64,000 nt of DNA from Bradyrhizobium sp. Gha (GTDB lineage: Bacteria > Pseudomonadota > Alphaproteobacteria > Rhizobiales > Xanthobacteraceae). Below are positions 31,602 through 40,719 of this stretch, piece after piece (within the stretch, counting starts at the first letter, position 1; each line of letters begins with the position of its first letter). The position numbers and the translations under genes are program-made. A model generated the notes under the pieces. The model did not search any database. It was not told the origin of the DNA and saw only the letters and a program-made list of their open reading frames with translations. The stretch lies in contig NZ_FOQM01000001.1 of NCBI RefSeq assembly GCF_900113735.1, forward strand, positions 248,001 through 312,000, written 5' to 3'.

Positions 31602-32285
31602 ATGTTCGTTCGCATCACGACGGAGTCCGCACCGCGTCCAAATTCCCTCCGCGACCTCGGCATGAGAAGTGACTCAAATGCGATGGTCAGTTTAAGCGAA
31701 TTTTCCTATCGGAAAGGAACCGAGATCTACGGCGAGAAAGAGCCGGCCGAATATGTCTATCAGGTCAAGTCCGGAGCGGTACGAAGTTACAAGCTGCTAT
31801 CGGATGGCCGCCGGCAAATCGGCGCATTCCACCTCGTCGGCGATATCTTCGGGCTCGAAAATGGCAACGAGCACCGGTTCACGACTGAAGCGATCGTCGA
31901 CACGACCGTGCGCCTCGTGAGGCGGCAAAGCCTTGAAACGGTGGCCCAGAACGATGCCATGGTGGCCAAAAACCTCCTGCGCATGACCACGAACAATCTC
32001 CAGCATGCCGAAGATCACATGCTCTTGCTGGGACGCAAGACTTCACTCGAGCGGGTCGCGGCCTTCCTGCTCGAAATGGACAAGCGGCTGACGGCGGCGG
32101 GCGTCCTGGCGCTGCCGATGTCCCGGCGCGATATCGCCGACTATCTCGGGCTGACGCTGGAAACCGTCTCGCGGGCTCTGTCACGCCTGCATGAGGTCGG
32201 CGTTCTCGGCTTCGTGGGCAACACCCAGCGCCAGATCGTGCTGCTCGACCGGCACCAGCTCGCCAGCCTGGATCTGCAGCCCTGA
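31602..32285 (+). CDS. Crp/Fnr-family regulator, FixK type
   Basis: 227 residues: cyclic-nucleotide-like beta-barrel (about 35-120), dimer helix, and a winged HTH (about 165-190; SRRDIADYLGLTLETVSRAL). The recognition-helix pattern E-x-x-S-R is the one that FNR/FixK proteins use to read TTGA half-sites. That matches the eight TTGA-N6-TCAA sites in this window. It lacks the N-terminal cysteine cluster of FNR, so it is not itself an iron-sulfur oxygen sensor. It is divergent from the FixJ-like gene. ATG 31602 follows GGAG. Confidence 0.88.
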   Translation: MFVRITTESAPRPNSLRDLGMRSDSNAMVSLSEFSYRKGTEIYGEKEPAEYVYQVKSGAVRSYKLLSDGRRQIGAFHLVGDIFGLENGNEHRFTTEAIVDTTVRLVRRQSLETVAQNDAMVAKNLLRMTTNNLQHAEDHMLLLGRKTSLERVAAFLLEMDKRLTAAGVLALPMSRRDIADYLGLTLETVSRALSRLHEVGVLGFVGNTQRQIVLLDRHQLASLDLQP

Positions 32286-32319
32286 ACCGGCGAAATGCGG
32301 ATCCACGAGTCCCGCTGCA

Positions 32320-32775
32320 TCAGAGCCGTGGCAGACTTTTGCCGGGCGCCTCCGTCAGCCCGAGATGTTCGAGCGTCTTGCGCAAGACTTCGAACAGAAT
32401 GGCGGCGGACCAGCCGAACAAAAGGACGCCATTCATCGCGGTCAGCGGGCCGATCAACTGCCATTCGCGCACCGGCGTAATGTCGCCGTAGCCGAGCGTG
32501 GTGTAATTGACGAAAGCAAAATAGAGCATGTCGGTGTCGGCAGGAGCGACGCGGACGACGTGGTAGGTCGCCGCCCACATCAGGATTTCGAGCATGTGGG
32601 CGATCTTCAACACGACGGCAACCGCGATCATGACGCCCATGAGATGCAGCCTCGGCCGATTGCTATGACGCAGACCTGCACTGCGGGCGATGGCGACCGC
32701 GACCACCGTCACCAGCGCGTGGAGCCCGATATTGATCACGCTGACGAGGGTGCCGAGAAGGAATTGTAGCATCAT
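32320..32775 (-). CDS. Small potassium-channel-like protein
   Basis: 151 residues from ATG 32775 (ATG 32817 inside the upstream gene is an alternative). Hydrophobic helices flank a pore loop with the selectivity-filter-like NYTTLGYGDI (about residue 95). The layout is that of the Ion_trans_2 family: two helices around a pore, here with extra N-terminal helices. No cytosolic RCK domain. It follows the AI-2E permease gene with the reading frames abutting or overlapping, so co-transcription behind the FixK-type box at 34003 is likely. It may carry K+ or another monovalent cation. Confidence 0.78.
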   Translation of the reverse strand: MMLQFLLGTLVSVINIGLHALVTVVAVAIARSAGLRHSNRPRLHLMGVMIAVAVVLKIAHMLEILMWAATYHVVRVAPADTDMLYFAFVNYTTLGYGDITPVREWQLIGPLTAMNGVLLFGWSAAILFEVLRKTLEHLGLTEAPGKSLPRL

Positions 32776-32791
32776 AGCAGCGAACCCGACC

Positions 32792-33934
32792 TCAATTCTG
32801 GAGACCCAGCTCGTCATGATCGACGACGACGGTTTCCGTCGCGGCAGCGGCGGCCTGGCCCACCCGAATCGGCTCGGCGCGATCGATCACGATCCATGCA
32901 GCTGCCAATTCCCAAGCAACCGACAGGATGATCGGCCCAATGAACAGCCCGATAATCCCATGCGCAAGCGTACCGCCGATGACCCCGATCAGGATCACGA
33001 GCGTGGGCGTCGTCAGCCCTCGCCCCATGAGAAGCGGCTTCAGGATGTTGTCGAGAAGACCTACGACGACGAGATAGATCGTCAGGAGCAGGGCTACGGT
33101 GACGTCCTTGTCCATCCATATCCAGACGAGCACGGGAAGAAGAACGATGGCGGCGCCGATCTGAACGATCGACAGCAAGAGCACGATGATTGCGAGCAGC
33201 CCCGCGCTAGCAATGCCGGCGAGCTTGAAACCGATGCCCGCCAGCAACGCCTGCACGATGGCGACACCGATGACGCCTTGTGAGACCGCGCGTATGGTCG
33301 CACCGGCGAGTTCCAGGAAATGCTCGCTCCGGCCTGGCACGATGCGCAACAGGAAGCCGCGGAGCGCGGCAACAAGCTGTGCCCCGTACGGAAGCAGGAA
33401 ACCGGCGACGACCACTGACAGCAGGAATTGGAGCATCCCGATACCGGTGTTACCCGCAAACGACAACATCATCCCGGCGAGCGGCTTCAAATACGGCGCC
33501 AGTTCGCGCAGCGCGGCACGGACGTTCGTGTAGGCCTCATTCCAGAACGCGTAGAGCTGTGGACCGATCAGGGGCCAATTCCTGATCCGTTCCGGCGCCT
33601 CCTGAAGCATGAGATCTCCGTTGCCGATCTGGCCCGCAAGGTACCGAAGCCCCTCAACCGCACTCAGGCCCAGCCAGGCAGCGGGACCAGTGACGATGCC
33701 CAGCATGATCAGGGTGAGAACGGCTGATGCGGTCCGGGGACGGCCGCCGAGGCGTCGGGCGAGCCAGGCGAAGACTGGATGAAACGCCACAGCCAACACA
33801 GCGCTCCAGCTGAGGATCGGCACGAACGGCCGGATCACGATGAAGGTCCACGAGATCAGCAGCCCGAGCAAGCCGAGCCGAATCACGAGCTGGACGATGT
33901 CCTCCCCGGACACAAGCTGGCGAAGCGTCTTCAA
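32792..33934 (-). CDS. AI-2E-family permease
   Basis: 380 residues with about eight membrane helices. The late LVVVGLLDNILKPLLMGRG and GVIGGTLAHGIIGLFIGPI blocks are characteristic of the AI-2E (PerM/TqsA/YdiK) family. Members export signals or act as cation/proton antiporters; the substrate here cannot be deduced. The start is 75 bp downstream of the FixK-type box at 34003. The small channel gene follows in the same direction. Confidence 0.85.
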   Translation of the reverse strand: MKTLRQLVSGEDIVQLVIRLGLLGLLISWTFIVIRPFVPILSWSAVLAVAFHPVFAWLARRLGGRPRTASAVLTLIMLGIVTGPAAWLGLSAVEGLRYLAGQIGNGDLMLQEAPERIRNWPLIGPQLYAFWNEAYTNVRAALRELAPYLKPLAGMMLSFAGNTGIGMLQFLLSVVVAGFLLPYGAQLVAALRGFLLRIVPGRSEHFLELAGATIRAVSQGVIGVAIVQALLAGIGFKLAGIASAGLLAIIVLLLSIVQIGAAIVLLPVLVWIWMDKDVTVALLLTIYLVVVGLLDNILKPLLMGRGLTTPTLVILIGVIGGTLAHGIIGLFIGPIILSVAWELAAAWIVIDRAEPIRVGQAAAAATETVVVDHDELGLQN

Positions 33935-34002
33935 GGCTCGTCGCCTCCTGATCGACGGACGGCACGCTGCAGACTAGCTGGGGTGCGGCCCGCTTCGGGG
34001 GC

Positions 34003-34016
34003 TTGATCCAGATCAA
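34003..34016. promoter_or_regulatory. FixK/FNR-type box (TTGATCCAGATCAA)
   Basis: Perfect TTGA-N6-TCAA. Centre 75 bp upstream of the AI-2E start at 33934. It is also 444 bp from the hybrid kinase start at 34454, too far for classical activation. In the remaining 34017-34453 gap I see no other feature; the frame is open upstream of 34454 but does not look coding. Confidence 0.75.
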
Positions 34017-34453
34017 GCTCGGCGTTCGGCTGCTCGCGTCGGGGCGGGTGTTGTCGACCTCGCGGTAGCGGCCGACAAACGGTATGCCCGAACTCGCCGT
34101 CTACCGCTCAAGATCGGCAACGCGAAAGAAATCGCGCGAAAGCTCTCGCTGCGGTGGCCGCGGACGCGCTCATTCTCCCTGAAGTTGCCATAGGCCCGCA
34201 AAAGACCTCTGTTGCATGGCGGTTTGTGTCGTCTCGTCGATCCGTTGACGAGATTGTGGCAAATGATACGATTTCACACCGGTACGATTTCACGGTGTCC
34301 GGCCTCGTCGATCGAACCGGCCTCCGGAATGAAGGCGCGAACAAAGAACCGGTAACGTCGCGTTGTTGGAGGGTGAGGCAGAGTACGGGGCGAGCCAGCT
34401 TCGGCTCCAACTTGAGCTCCCATTTGGGCTCGGCGGCGGCATGGTCTACGAAG

Positions 34454-37400
34454 ATGAACCTTTCATCGTTTATGGGTGCCGGCTGGGCCCACGGTCCGCA
34501 GGTCCTCAGTGACGATGAAGGGGTTCTTCTGTGCCGCACCTTCCGCGAACGCACTGACGGTGAACGGCAGATCGTGCTGGCCGTCGTTCCGGCCGCCGAG
34601 CATCCAAGCCCGCAAAGTCTCGATCGTCTGGCTCACGAATTTGCATTGAAGGACAAGCTGGACAGCGCGTGGGCGGCGAAGCCGCTGGAGCTGGTGCAGG
34701 ACCATGGCCGCACCATTCTTGTCCTCGAGGACCACGGTGGCGAGCCGCTGACCGACGCCCCCATGGAGATGGGCAGCTTCCTGCGCCTCGCCATCCAGAT
34801 CGCCGCGGCGCTGGGCAAGGTGCATCAGCAGGGCCTGGTGCACAAGGACATCAAGCCGGCCAACATCCTGGTAAGCCGCGGCAAGGACAGCGTGCATCTC
34901 ACCGGCTTCGGCTTCGCAACCCGCCGCCCACGCGAACGGCTTTCCGCGGCTGCCGACGCGCAGATTGCGGGCACATTCGCCTACATGTCCCCCGAGCAGA
35001 CAGGGCGCATGAACCGCTCGATCGACTCCCGGAGCGACCTGTACTCGCTCGGTGTCACGCTCTACCAGATGGTCACGGGCTCGCTTCCCTTCGTGGCGTC
35101 CGATCCGATGGAATGGGTGCACTGTCACGTCGCAAGAGAACCGGAGGCCCCGGCCAAGCGATCGAGCAACGTGCCAGCCGTGGTCTCCAGGCTGATCATG
35201 AAGCTGCTCTCCAAGATGGCCGAGGAGCGTTACCAGACAGCAGGCGGCGCCGAGCGGGATTTGCAGCGTTGTCTTGCGGAATGGGAGCTTCAGCACCGCA
35301 TCGAGGACTTCCCGCTCGGCGAGCACGACACGCCCCACCGGCTGCTCATTCCCGAGAAGCTGTACGGAAGAGCAGCCGAGTGCGAGATGTTGTTCGCCTC
35401 GTTCGAACGGATCGTCAAAAGCGGCGCGCCGGAACTGGCCCTGGTCGCGGGATATTCCGGCATCGGAAAATCTTCTGTTGTCAACGAGCTGCACAAGGTG
35501 CTGGTGTCCTCGCACGCCTTGTTTGCATCAGGCAAATTCGACCAGCATAAACGCGACATCCCCTACGCCACACTCGTCAAGGCGTTCCAGGGCCTCGTTC
35601 GCCCTCTTCTCGGCAAACGCGAAGCCGAGCTGAGCGCGTGGCGCCAGGCCCTGCTCGGCGCACTTGGCCCGAACGGGCAGCTCGTCGTGGACCTGATCCC
35701 GGAGCTGAAGGCCATCATCGGCGAACAGCCGCCCGTTCCGGAGCTGCCGCTTCAGCATGCGCAAAGCCGCTTTCACCGCGTGTTCGAGCAGTTCATCGGC
35801 GTGTTTGCACGGGCCGAGCATCCGTTGGTGCTGTTCCTCGACGATCTGCAATGGCTCGATATGGCGACGCTCGAGCTGCTCGAGGATGTCTTGACCCGAT
35901 CAGGCCTGAAGCACCTGATGCTGATCGGCGCCTATCGCGACAATGAGGTGGACTCCGTTCATCCCGTCATGCGCATGCGTGAAGCCATCAAGGCGCGGGG
36001 ACGACGGATCGTAGAGATCACGCTCGAACCACTTGGCCACAGGCATCTCGGCCAGTTGCTTGCGGACACGCTTCGTTGCGAGCCCAGCCACGCAGCCCCG
36101 CTGATCCAGCTCGTGCACGAGAAAACCGCAGGCAATCCGTTCTTCGCCATTCAGTTCCTGTTCTCGCTGGTCGACGAAGGCCTGCTTGCGTTCGACCACG
36201 ATGCTATCAGCTGGTCCTGGGACCTCGATCGCATTCACGCCAAGCGATACACGGACAACGTCATCGACTTGATGCTGGGGAAGCTGACCCGGCTTCCTGC
36301 AGCGACGCGTACGGCCTTGCAGCAGATGGCCTGTCTCGGCAATGTCGCCGAGGTCGCCATGCTTTCCATCGTGCTCGGCATCTCTGATGAGCAGGTCAAC
36401 GCCGACTTGTGGCCTGCCGTTCGCCAGGAGTTCGTGGAGCCGCAAGCCGGCACCTACCGCTTCGTCCACGACCGGTTTCAGGAGGCGGCCTATGCGCTGA
36501 TTCCGGAGGAGGAACGGGCTGCGGCGCATCTTCGCATTGGCCGCCTGTTCGCGGCGCGAACCGCGCCCAATGCCGTCGAGGACGACGTCTTCGAGATCGT
36601 CGGCCAACTCAACCGCGGCAGGGCCTTGATCACCTCGCCCGAGGAACGCGTCAGGCTGGCGGAGCTCAATCTCTTGGCCGGTCGCCGAGCCAAGGCCGCT
36701 ACGGACTTCGCCATGGCCCACACCCATTTCGCGACCGGCGAGGCCATGCTGCCCCTGGATCGCTGGGAGCAGCATTACGCGCTCAGCTTCACGCTGGCGC
36801 TACAGCGCGCCGAATGCGAGTTCCTGGCCGGCGAACACGTCAAGGCGAACGCGCGCCTTGCCGAACTGGCGCAGCATGCGGCCACCCTGCCCGACCTCGC
36901 GGCCGTGACCCGATTGCGAATGGAGCCGAGCGATCGCGACATCGAGATTGCGCTTGACTATCTGCGTCGCGTCGGGATCGACTGGTCGGCACATCCGACG
37001 CCGGATGAAGTCCACCGCGAATACGAGCGGATGTGGCAAGAGATCGGCCATCGTCCGGTCGAGGCGCTGCTCGAGCTGCCGCAGATGGCGGATCCGATCG
37101 CACGCGGGACGATGGACGTCCTGACGGTCCTGGTCTCGCCGGCCTGGTATATCGATGATGAGCTGCGCCGGCTCATCGTTGCACGCATGGCCAATCTCAG
37201 CCTGCAATATGGCAACTCCGACGCATCGTGCCTCGCCTACATCGTGCTCGGCACCGTGCTCGGTCCCGACTTCGGCAACTATGACGCCGGCTACCGTTTT
37301 GCCCGGCTCGGCCTCGATCTGGTCGAAACCCGCGGACTGGACCGGTTCAAGGCCCGCGTCTATCTCGGCTTCGGCAGCTGGACCCGAGATGTGCGCTCAG

Positions 37401-40400
37401 GCCGTCCCTGGCTGAAGCGAGCCTTCGACGCTGCGCAGCAAGTCGGCGATGTGAGCTATGCGAGCTTCACCCGCCACCACTTCCTGACGCACCTTCTCGC
37501 CTGCGGCGATCCCCTCGCCGAAGTGCAGCGGGAAGCCGAGGCAGGCCTCGATTTCGCACTCCGGGCCCACGTCGACCTTGCCGCCGATCGCATCGCCGGG
37601 CAGTTGCAGCTCATTCGGTCGCTGCGCGGCCTCACCACGAAATTTGGCGGCTTCGATGAAGCTGGTTTCAACGAGGCGCAGTTTGAGCGCCGCCTCGAGA
37701 CCGAGCCATATCTGGAGCAGGCAGGGTTCTGGTACTGGACACGCAAACTGCAGGCGTGCGTTCTCGCCAACGATCCCGCTGCCATCGTTGCCGCGGCAAA
37801 GGCCGGCAAACTGCTGTGGACGTCGAAAGCCCTGTTCGACCGGGTCGAGTTTCACTTCTATGCCGCCTTGGCCGAGGCCGCATGCTGCGAGTCCGCAGCG
37901 CCAGGCGAACGGGCCCGGCATCTCGATATGCTGATCCATCATCACCGCCTGCTCCAGCAATTGGCCGAGATCAGCCCGGAAGACTTCGCCGACCGCGCCG
38001 CCCTCATAGCTGCGGAAATCGCGCACATCGAAGATCGCGAGCTCGATGCAATGCGCTTCTACGATGAGGCGATCGCCGCGGCGCACGCAAACGGCTTTCC
38101 CCACAACGAGGCCATCGCAAACGAGCTCGCGGGGCGTTTCTATGCGACGCGCGGGTTCGAGAAGATCGCCTATGCCTATCTACGCGATGCCCATTACGGG
38201 TTGCTTCGCTGGGGAGCCGAGCCCAAGGTAAGGCAGCTCGAACGCCTTTATCCACGGCTTCACGTCGCCGAGGACACCAGTCCCGCAAGCCGGCCGACCA
38301 TCCAGCAGATGGACGTCACAACGGTGGTGAAGGCGTCTCAGGCCGTCTCGAGCGAAATCGAGCTGCCAAAGCTGATCGAGACGCTGATGAAAATCGTGCT
38401 GCAGAACGCCGGCGCCGATCGCGGCCTGTTGATCTTGTCGCGAGATGATGACTTCTGCATCGAGGCGGAGGGCCAATCCAGGGGCGACGAGTTCAGCGTC
38501 GCGATGAAGCAAACCTCGCTCTCGTCACCGGATTGCCCCGAAGCCCTGCTTCGTTACGTCATTCGCACGCAAAACCCTCTCATCGTCGACGACGCATCGC
38601 GGCCTGATCCGCTTTACGGCGACGACTACGTGCGCCGCCGGCACCCAAGGTCCGTCCTTTGCCTGCCGCTTCTGAAACAGGCCAAGCTCATCGGATTGCT
38701 CTACCTCGAGAACACGCTGACGACGCATGCCTTCACGCCGGATCGCGTGGCGGTGCTGGACCTGTTGGCAGCCCAAGCCGCGATCTCGCTGGAGAACACG
38801 CTGCTCTATCGCGATCTTCAGGAGCGCGAGGCGCGCATCCGCCGGCTCGTCGATTCCAACATTATCGGCATCCTGTTCTGGAACGGCAGCGGCGATATCA
38901 ACTACGCCAATGACGCCTTCCTGAACATGACCGGATATTCCAGGCAGGAACTGGTGTCGAACGCCGTTCGCTGGAAGGACATGACCCCGGCCGAATACCG
39001 CGATGAGGACGCGCAGCGGATCGAACAACTCAGAAAGTCGGGACACATCGCCTCGCGAGAGAAGGCGTTCATCAGGAAGGACGGCAGCCGCGTTCCCGTT
39101 CTGATCGGCTCCGCCCTGCTGGCCGCATCGTCCGATCAATGCGTCTCGTTCGTGCTCGACCTCACCGCGCGCAAGCAGGCGGAAGAAAAGTACCGCCTGC
39201 TCATGGAGCAGGCGCATGACGCGATCCTGGTTCTCGACCAGAATGGCCTGGTGATCGAGGCGAACCGCACGGCTGGGGTGATGCTGGGACGGCCTCGGGA
39301 GCAAATCATTGGCCTCCCGTTCCGATCGATCCTCGTTCCCGCCGACGCGACCGAAGTCGCCCGCCTGCTGGCGCCGGACTCGGCGGGCCTGTTACAGCTT
39401 CGCCTGGATGGCCCCGACGAGAAGGGTCTCGATGTCGAAATGTCGGCCGCTCACGTCTCGACTGGCCGCCAGGAGCTGATCATCGTGATCGGCCGCGATA
39501 TCAGCCAGCGCCTGCGTCTCGAGCAACAGCTGCGCCAGGCACAGAAGATGGACGCGGTCGGCCAGCTCACCGGCGGCGTCGCCCACGACTTCAACAACAT
39601 CTTGACGGTGATCACCGGAACGATCCAGATCCTGATCGACGATCTTGCGGATCAGCCCGATCTCCTCGCCATCGCCCATATGATCGACGACGCGGCCGCG
39701 CGCGGTGCCGATCTGACGATGCAGCTCCTTGCGTTCGCGCGCAGGCAGCCTTTGCAACCCCGCAACGTCGACGTCAACAATCTCGTGCTCGATACCACCA
39801 AGCTGCTGCGGCCAACCCTCGGCGAGCACATCGAGGTCGGCTCCACGCTGCAGGACGATTGCTGGCATGCGCTGATCGACCCGGGCCAGCTCTCGACCGC
39901 TCTGATCAATCTCGCGGTCAATGCCCGCGACGCGATGCCGGGCGGCGGCAAGATCGCATTCGGCACGGCGAATGTCAGCTTTGGCCCTGACAATGCGGGC
40001 CCGGACGACAGTCGCGGCGACTTTGTCCTGGTCACGGTGAGCGATGCCGGTTCGGGCATTCCACAGGTGATCCGCGACAAGATATTCGAGCCCTTCTTCA
40101 CGACCAAGGAGCTTGGCAAGGGAACGGGCCTCGGATTGAGCATGGTGTATGGCTTCATCAAGCAATCCGGCGGTCACATCAGAATCGATAGCGAAGAAGG
40201 GCTCGGAACGACGTTTAGCCTCTACCTGCCGCGCTCGCCCCAGAGCGCGGCGTCTGCAAGCGTTGCGGCGAAAGGCGAGCTGCAGCGCGGCAGTGAAACC
40301 ATCCTGTTGGTCGAGGACGACGATCTAGTCCGCAAATATGTTGCAGCGCAGCTCAAGAGCTTCGGCTATCGCACGATAACGGCCGCCAATGGTCCGGAGG

Positions 40401-40681
40401 CCCTTGAGCTCGTCGACCGCGGCACCGTCTTTGACCTGCTATTCACCGACGTCGTCATGCCTGGCGGGATGAACGGCCGCGAACTTGCCGACGCCGTTCT
40501 CCAGCGCCGCCCCGGCCTGCCCGTGCTCTATATGTCGGGCTATCCGCAAGCCGCCATGATGCAGGACGGTCGGCTGGACCCGAACATCACCTTGCTGAGC
40601 AAGCCGTACCGGCCGGCAGATCTGGCGCATGCCATTCGTCAGGTCCTCGCCTCTCGGAAAGCTCCGGACGCCGCGCGTTGA
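34454..40681 (+). CDS. Giant hybrid sensor: kinase-like, AAA ATPase, GAF, 2 PAS, histidine kinase, receiver
   Basis: 2075 residues from ATG 34454. Order: Ser/Thr-kinase-like domain (about 15-265), ATPase with Walker A GYSGIGKSS (about 332) and Walker B LVLFLDDLQWLD (about 458), helical TPR-like middle (600-1250), GAF (1280-1450), PAS (1460-1575), PAS (1576-1690), HisKA with LTGGVAHDFNNIL (about 1705), HATPase (1806-1926), receiver with D1999 in LFTDVVMPG. The kinase-like domain keeps HKDIKPANIL but has VLAVV where the beta3 lysine belongs and GFG instead of DFG, so it is probably a pseudokinase. Cytosolic; ligand unknown. Convergent with the arabinofuranosidase gene. Confidence 0.9.
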   Translation: MNLSSFMGAGWAHGPQVLSDDEGVLLCRTFRERTDGERQIVLAVVPAAEHPSPQSLDRLAHEFALKDKLDSAWAAKPLELVQDHGRTILVLEDHGGEPLTDAPMEMGSFLRLAIQIAAALGKVHQQGLVHKDIKPANILVSRGKDSVHLTGFGFATRRPRERLSAAADAQIAGTFAYMSPEQTGRMNRSIDSRSDLYSLGVTLYQMVTGSLPFVASDPMEWVHCHVAREPEAPAKRSSNVPAVVSRLIMKLLSKMAEERYQTAGGAERDLQRCLAEWELQHRIEDFPLGEHDTPHRLLIPEKLYGRAAECEMLFASFERIVKSGAPELALVAGYSGIGKSSVVNELHKVLVSSHALFASGKFDQHKRDIPYATLVKAFQGLVRPLLGKREAELSAWRQALLGALGPNGQLVVDLIPELKAIIGEQPPVPELPLQHAQSRFHRVFEQFIGVFARAEHPLVLFLDDLQWLDMATLELLEDVLTRSGLKHLMLIGAYRDNEVDSVHPVMRMREAIKARGRRIVEITLEPLGHRHLGQLLADTLRCEPSHAAPLIQLVHEKTAGNPFFAIQFLFSLVDEGLLAFDHDAISWSWDLDRIHAKRYTDNVIDLMLGKLTRLPAATRTALQQMACLGNVAEVAMLSIVLGISDEQVNADLWPAVRQEFVEPQAGTYRFVHDRFQEAAYALIPEEERAAAHLRIGRLFAARTAPNAVEDDVFEIVGQLNRGRALITSPEERVRLAELNLLAGRRAKAATDFAMAHTHFATGEAMLPLDRWEQHYALSFTLALQRAECEFLAGEHVKANARLAELAQHAATLPDLAAVTRLRMEPSDRDIEIALDYLRRVGIDWSAHPTPDEVHREYERMWQEIGHRPVEALLELPQMADPIARGTMDVLTVLVSPAWYIDDELRRLIVARMANLSLQYGNSDASCLAYIVLGTVLGPDFGNYDAGYRFARLGLDLVETRGLDRFKARVYLGFGSWTRDVRSGRPWLKRAFDAAQQVGDVSYASFTRHHFLTHLLACGDPLAEVQREAEAGLDFALRAHVDLAADRIAGQLQLIRSLRGLTTKFGGFDEAGFNEAQFERRLETEPYLEQAGFWYWTRKLQACVLANDPAAIVAAAKAGKLLWTSKALFDRVEFHFYAALAEAACCESAAPGERARHLDMLIHHHRLLQQLAEISPEDFADRAALIAAEIAHIEDRELDAMRFYDEAIAAAHANGFPHNEAIANELAGRFYATRGFEKIAYAYLRDAHYGLLRWGAEPKVRQLERLYPRLHVAEDTSPASRPTIQQMDVTTVVKASQAVSSEIELPKLIETLMKIVLQNAGADRGLLILSRDDDFCIEAEGQSRGDEFSVAMKQTSLSSPDCPEALLRYVIRTQNPLIVDDASRPDPLYGDDYVRRRHPRSVLCLPLLKQAKLIGLLYLENTLTTHAFTPDRVAVLDLLAAQAAISLENTLLYRDLQEREARIRRLVDSNIIGILFWNGSGDINYANDAFLNMTGYSRQELVSNAVRWKDMTPAEYRDEDAQRIEQLRKSGHIASREKAFIRKDGSRVPVLIGSALLAASSDQCVSFVLDLTARKQAEEKYRLLMEQAHDAILVLDQNGLVIEANRTAGVMLGRPREQIIGLPFRSILVPADATEVARLLAPDSAGLLQLRLDGPDEKGLDVEMSAAHVSTGRQELIIVIGRDISQRLRLEQQLRQAQKMDAVGQLTGGVAHDFNNILTVITGTIQILIDDLADQPDLLAIAHMIDDAAARGADLTMQLLAFARRQPLQPRNVDVNNLVLDTTKLLRPTLGEHIEVGSTLQDDCWHALIDPGQLSTALINLAVNARDAMPGGGKIAFGTANVSFGPDNAGPDDSRGDFVLVTVSDAGSGIPQVIRDKIFEPFFTTKELGKGTGLGLSMVYGFIKQSGGHIRIDSEEGLGTTFSLYLPRSPQSAASASVAAKGELQRGSETILLVEDDDLVRKYVAAQLKSFGYRTITAANGPEALELVDRGTVFDLLFTDVVMPGGMNGRELADAVLQRRPGLPVLYMSGYPQAAMMQDGRLDPNITLLSKPYRPADLAHAIRQVLASRKAPDAAR

Positions 40682-40719
40682 ATTCTCCATTCATGTCCGC
40701 GCCGGTACGATGTGCTTGC

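Noticed and set aside
1..34016. Low-oxygen region as a mobile genomic island
   Set aside because: No integrase, transposase, tRNA boundary or attachment repeats seen, and base composition appears even; 'island' is used only for shared regulation.
34154..34453. 100-codon N-terminal extension of the giant sensor
   Set aside because: No domain similarity and Ser/Arg-rich non-coding look; family members start near the kinase-like domain, so ATG 34454 was chosen.
34003..34454. FixK-type box at 34003 as activator site for the giant sensor
   Set aside because: The centre is 444 bp from its start, against 75 bp for the AI-2E gene; direct activation of the sensor is unlikely though a long leader cannot be excluded.
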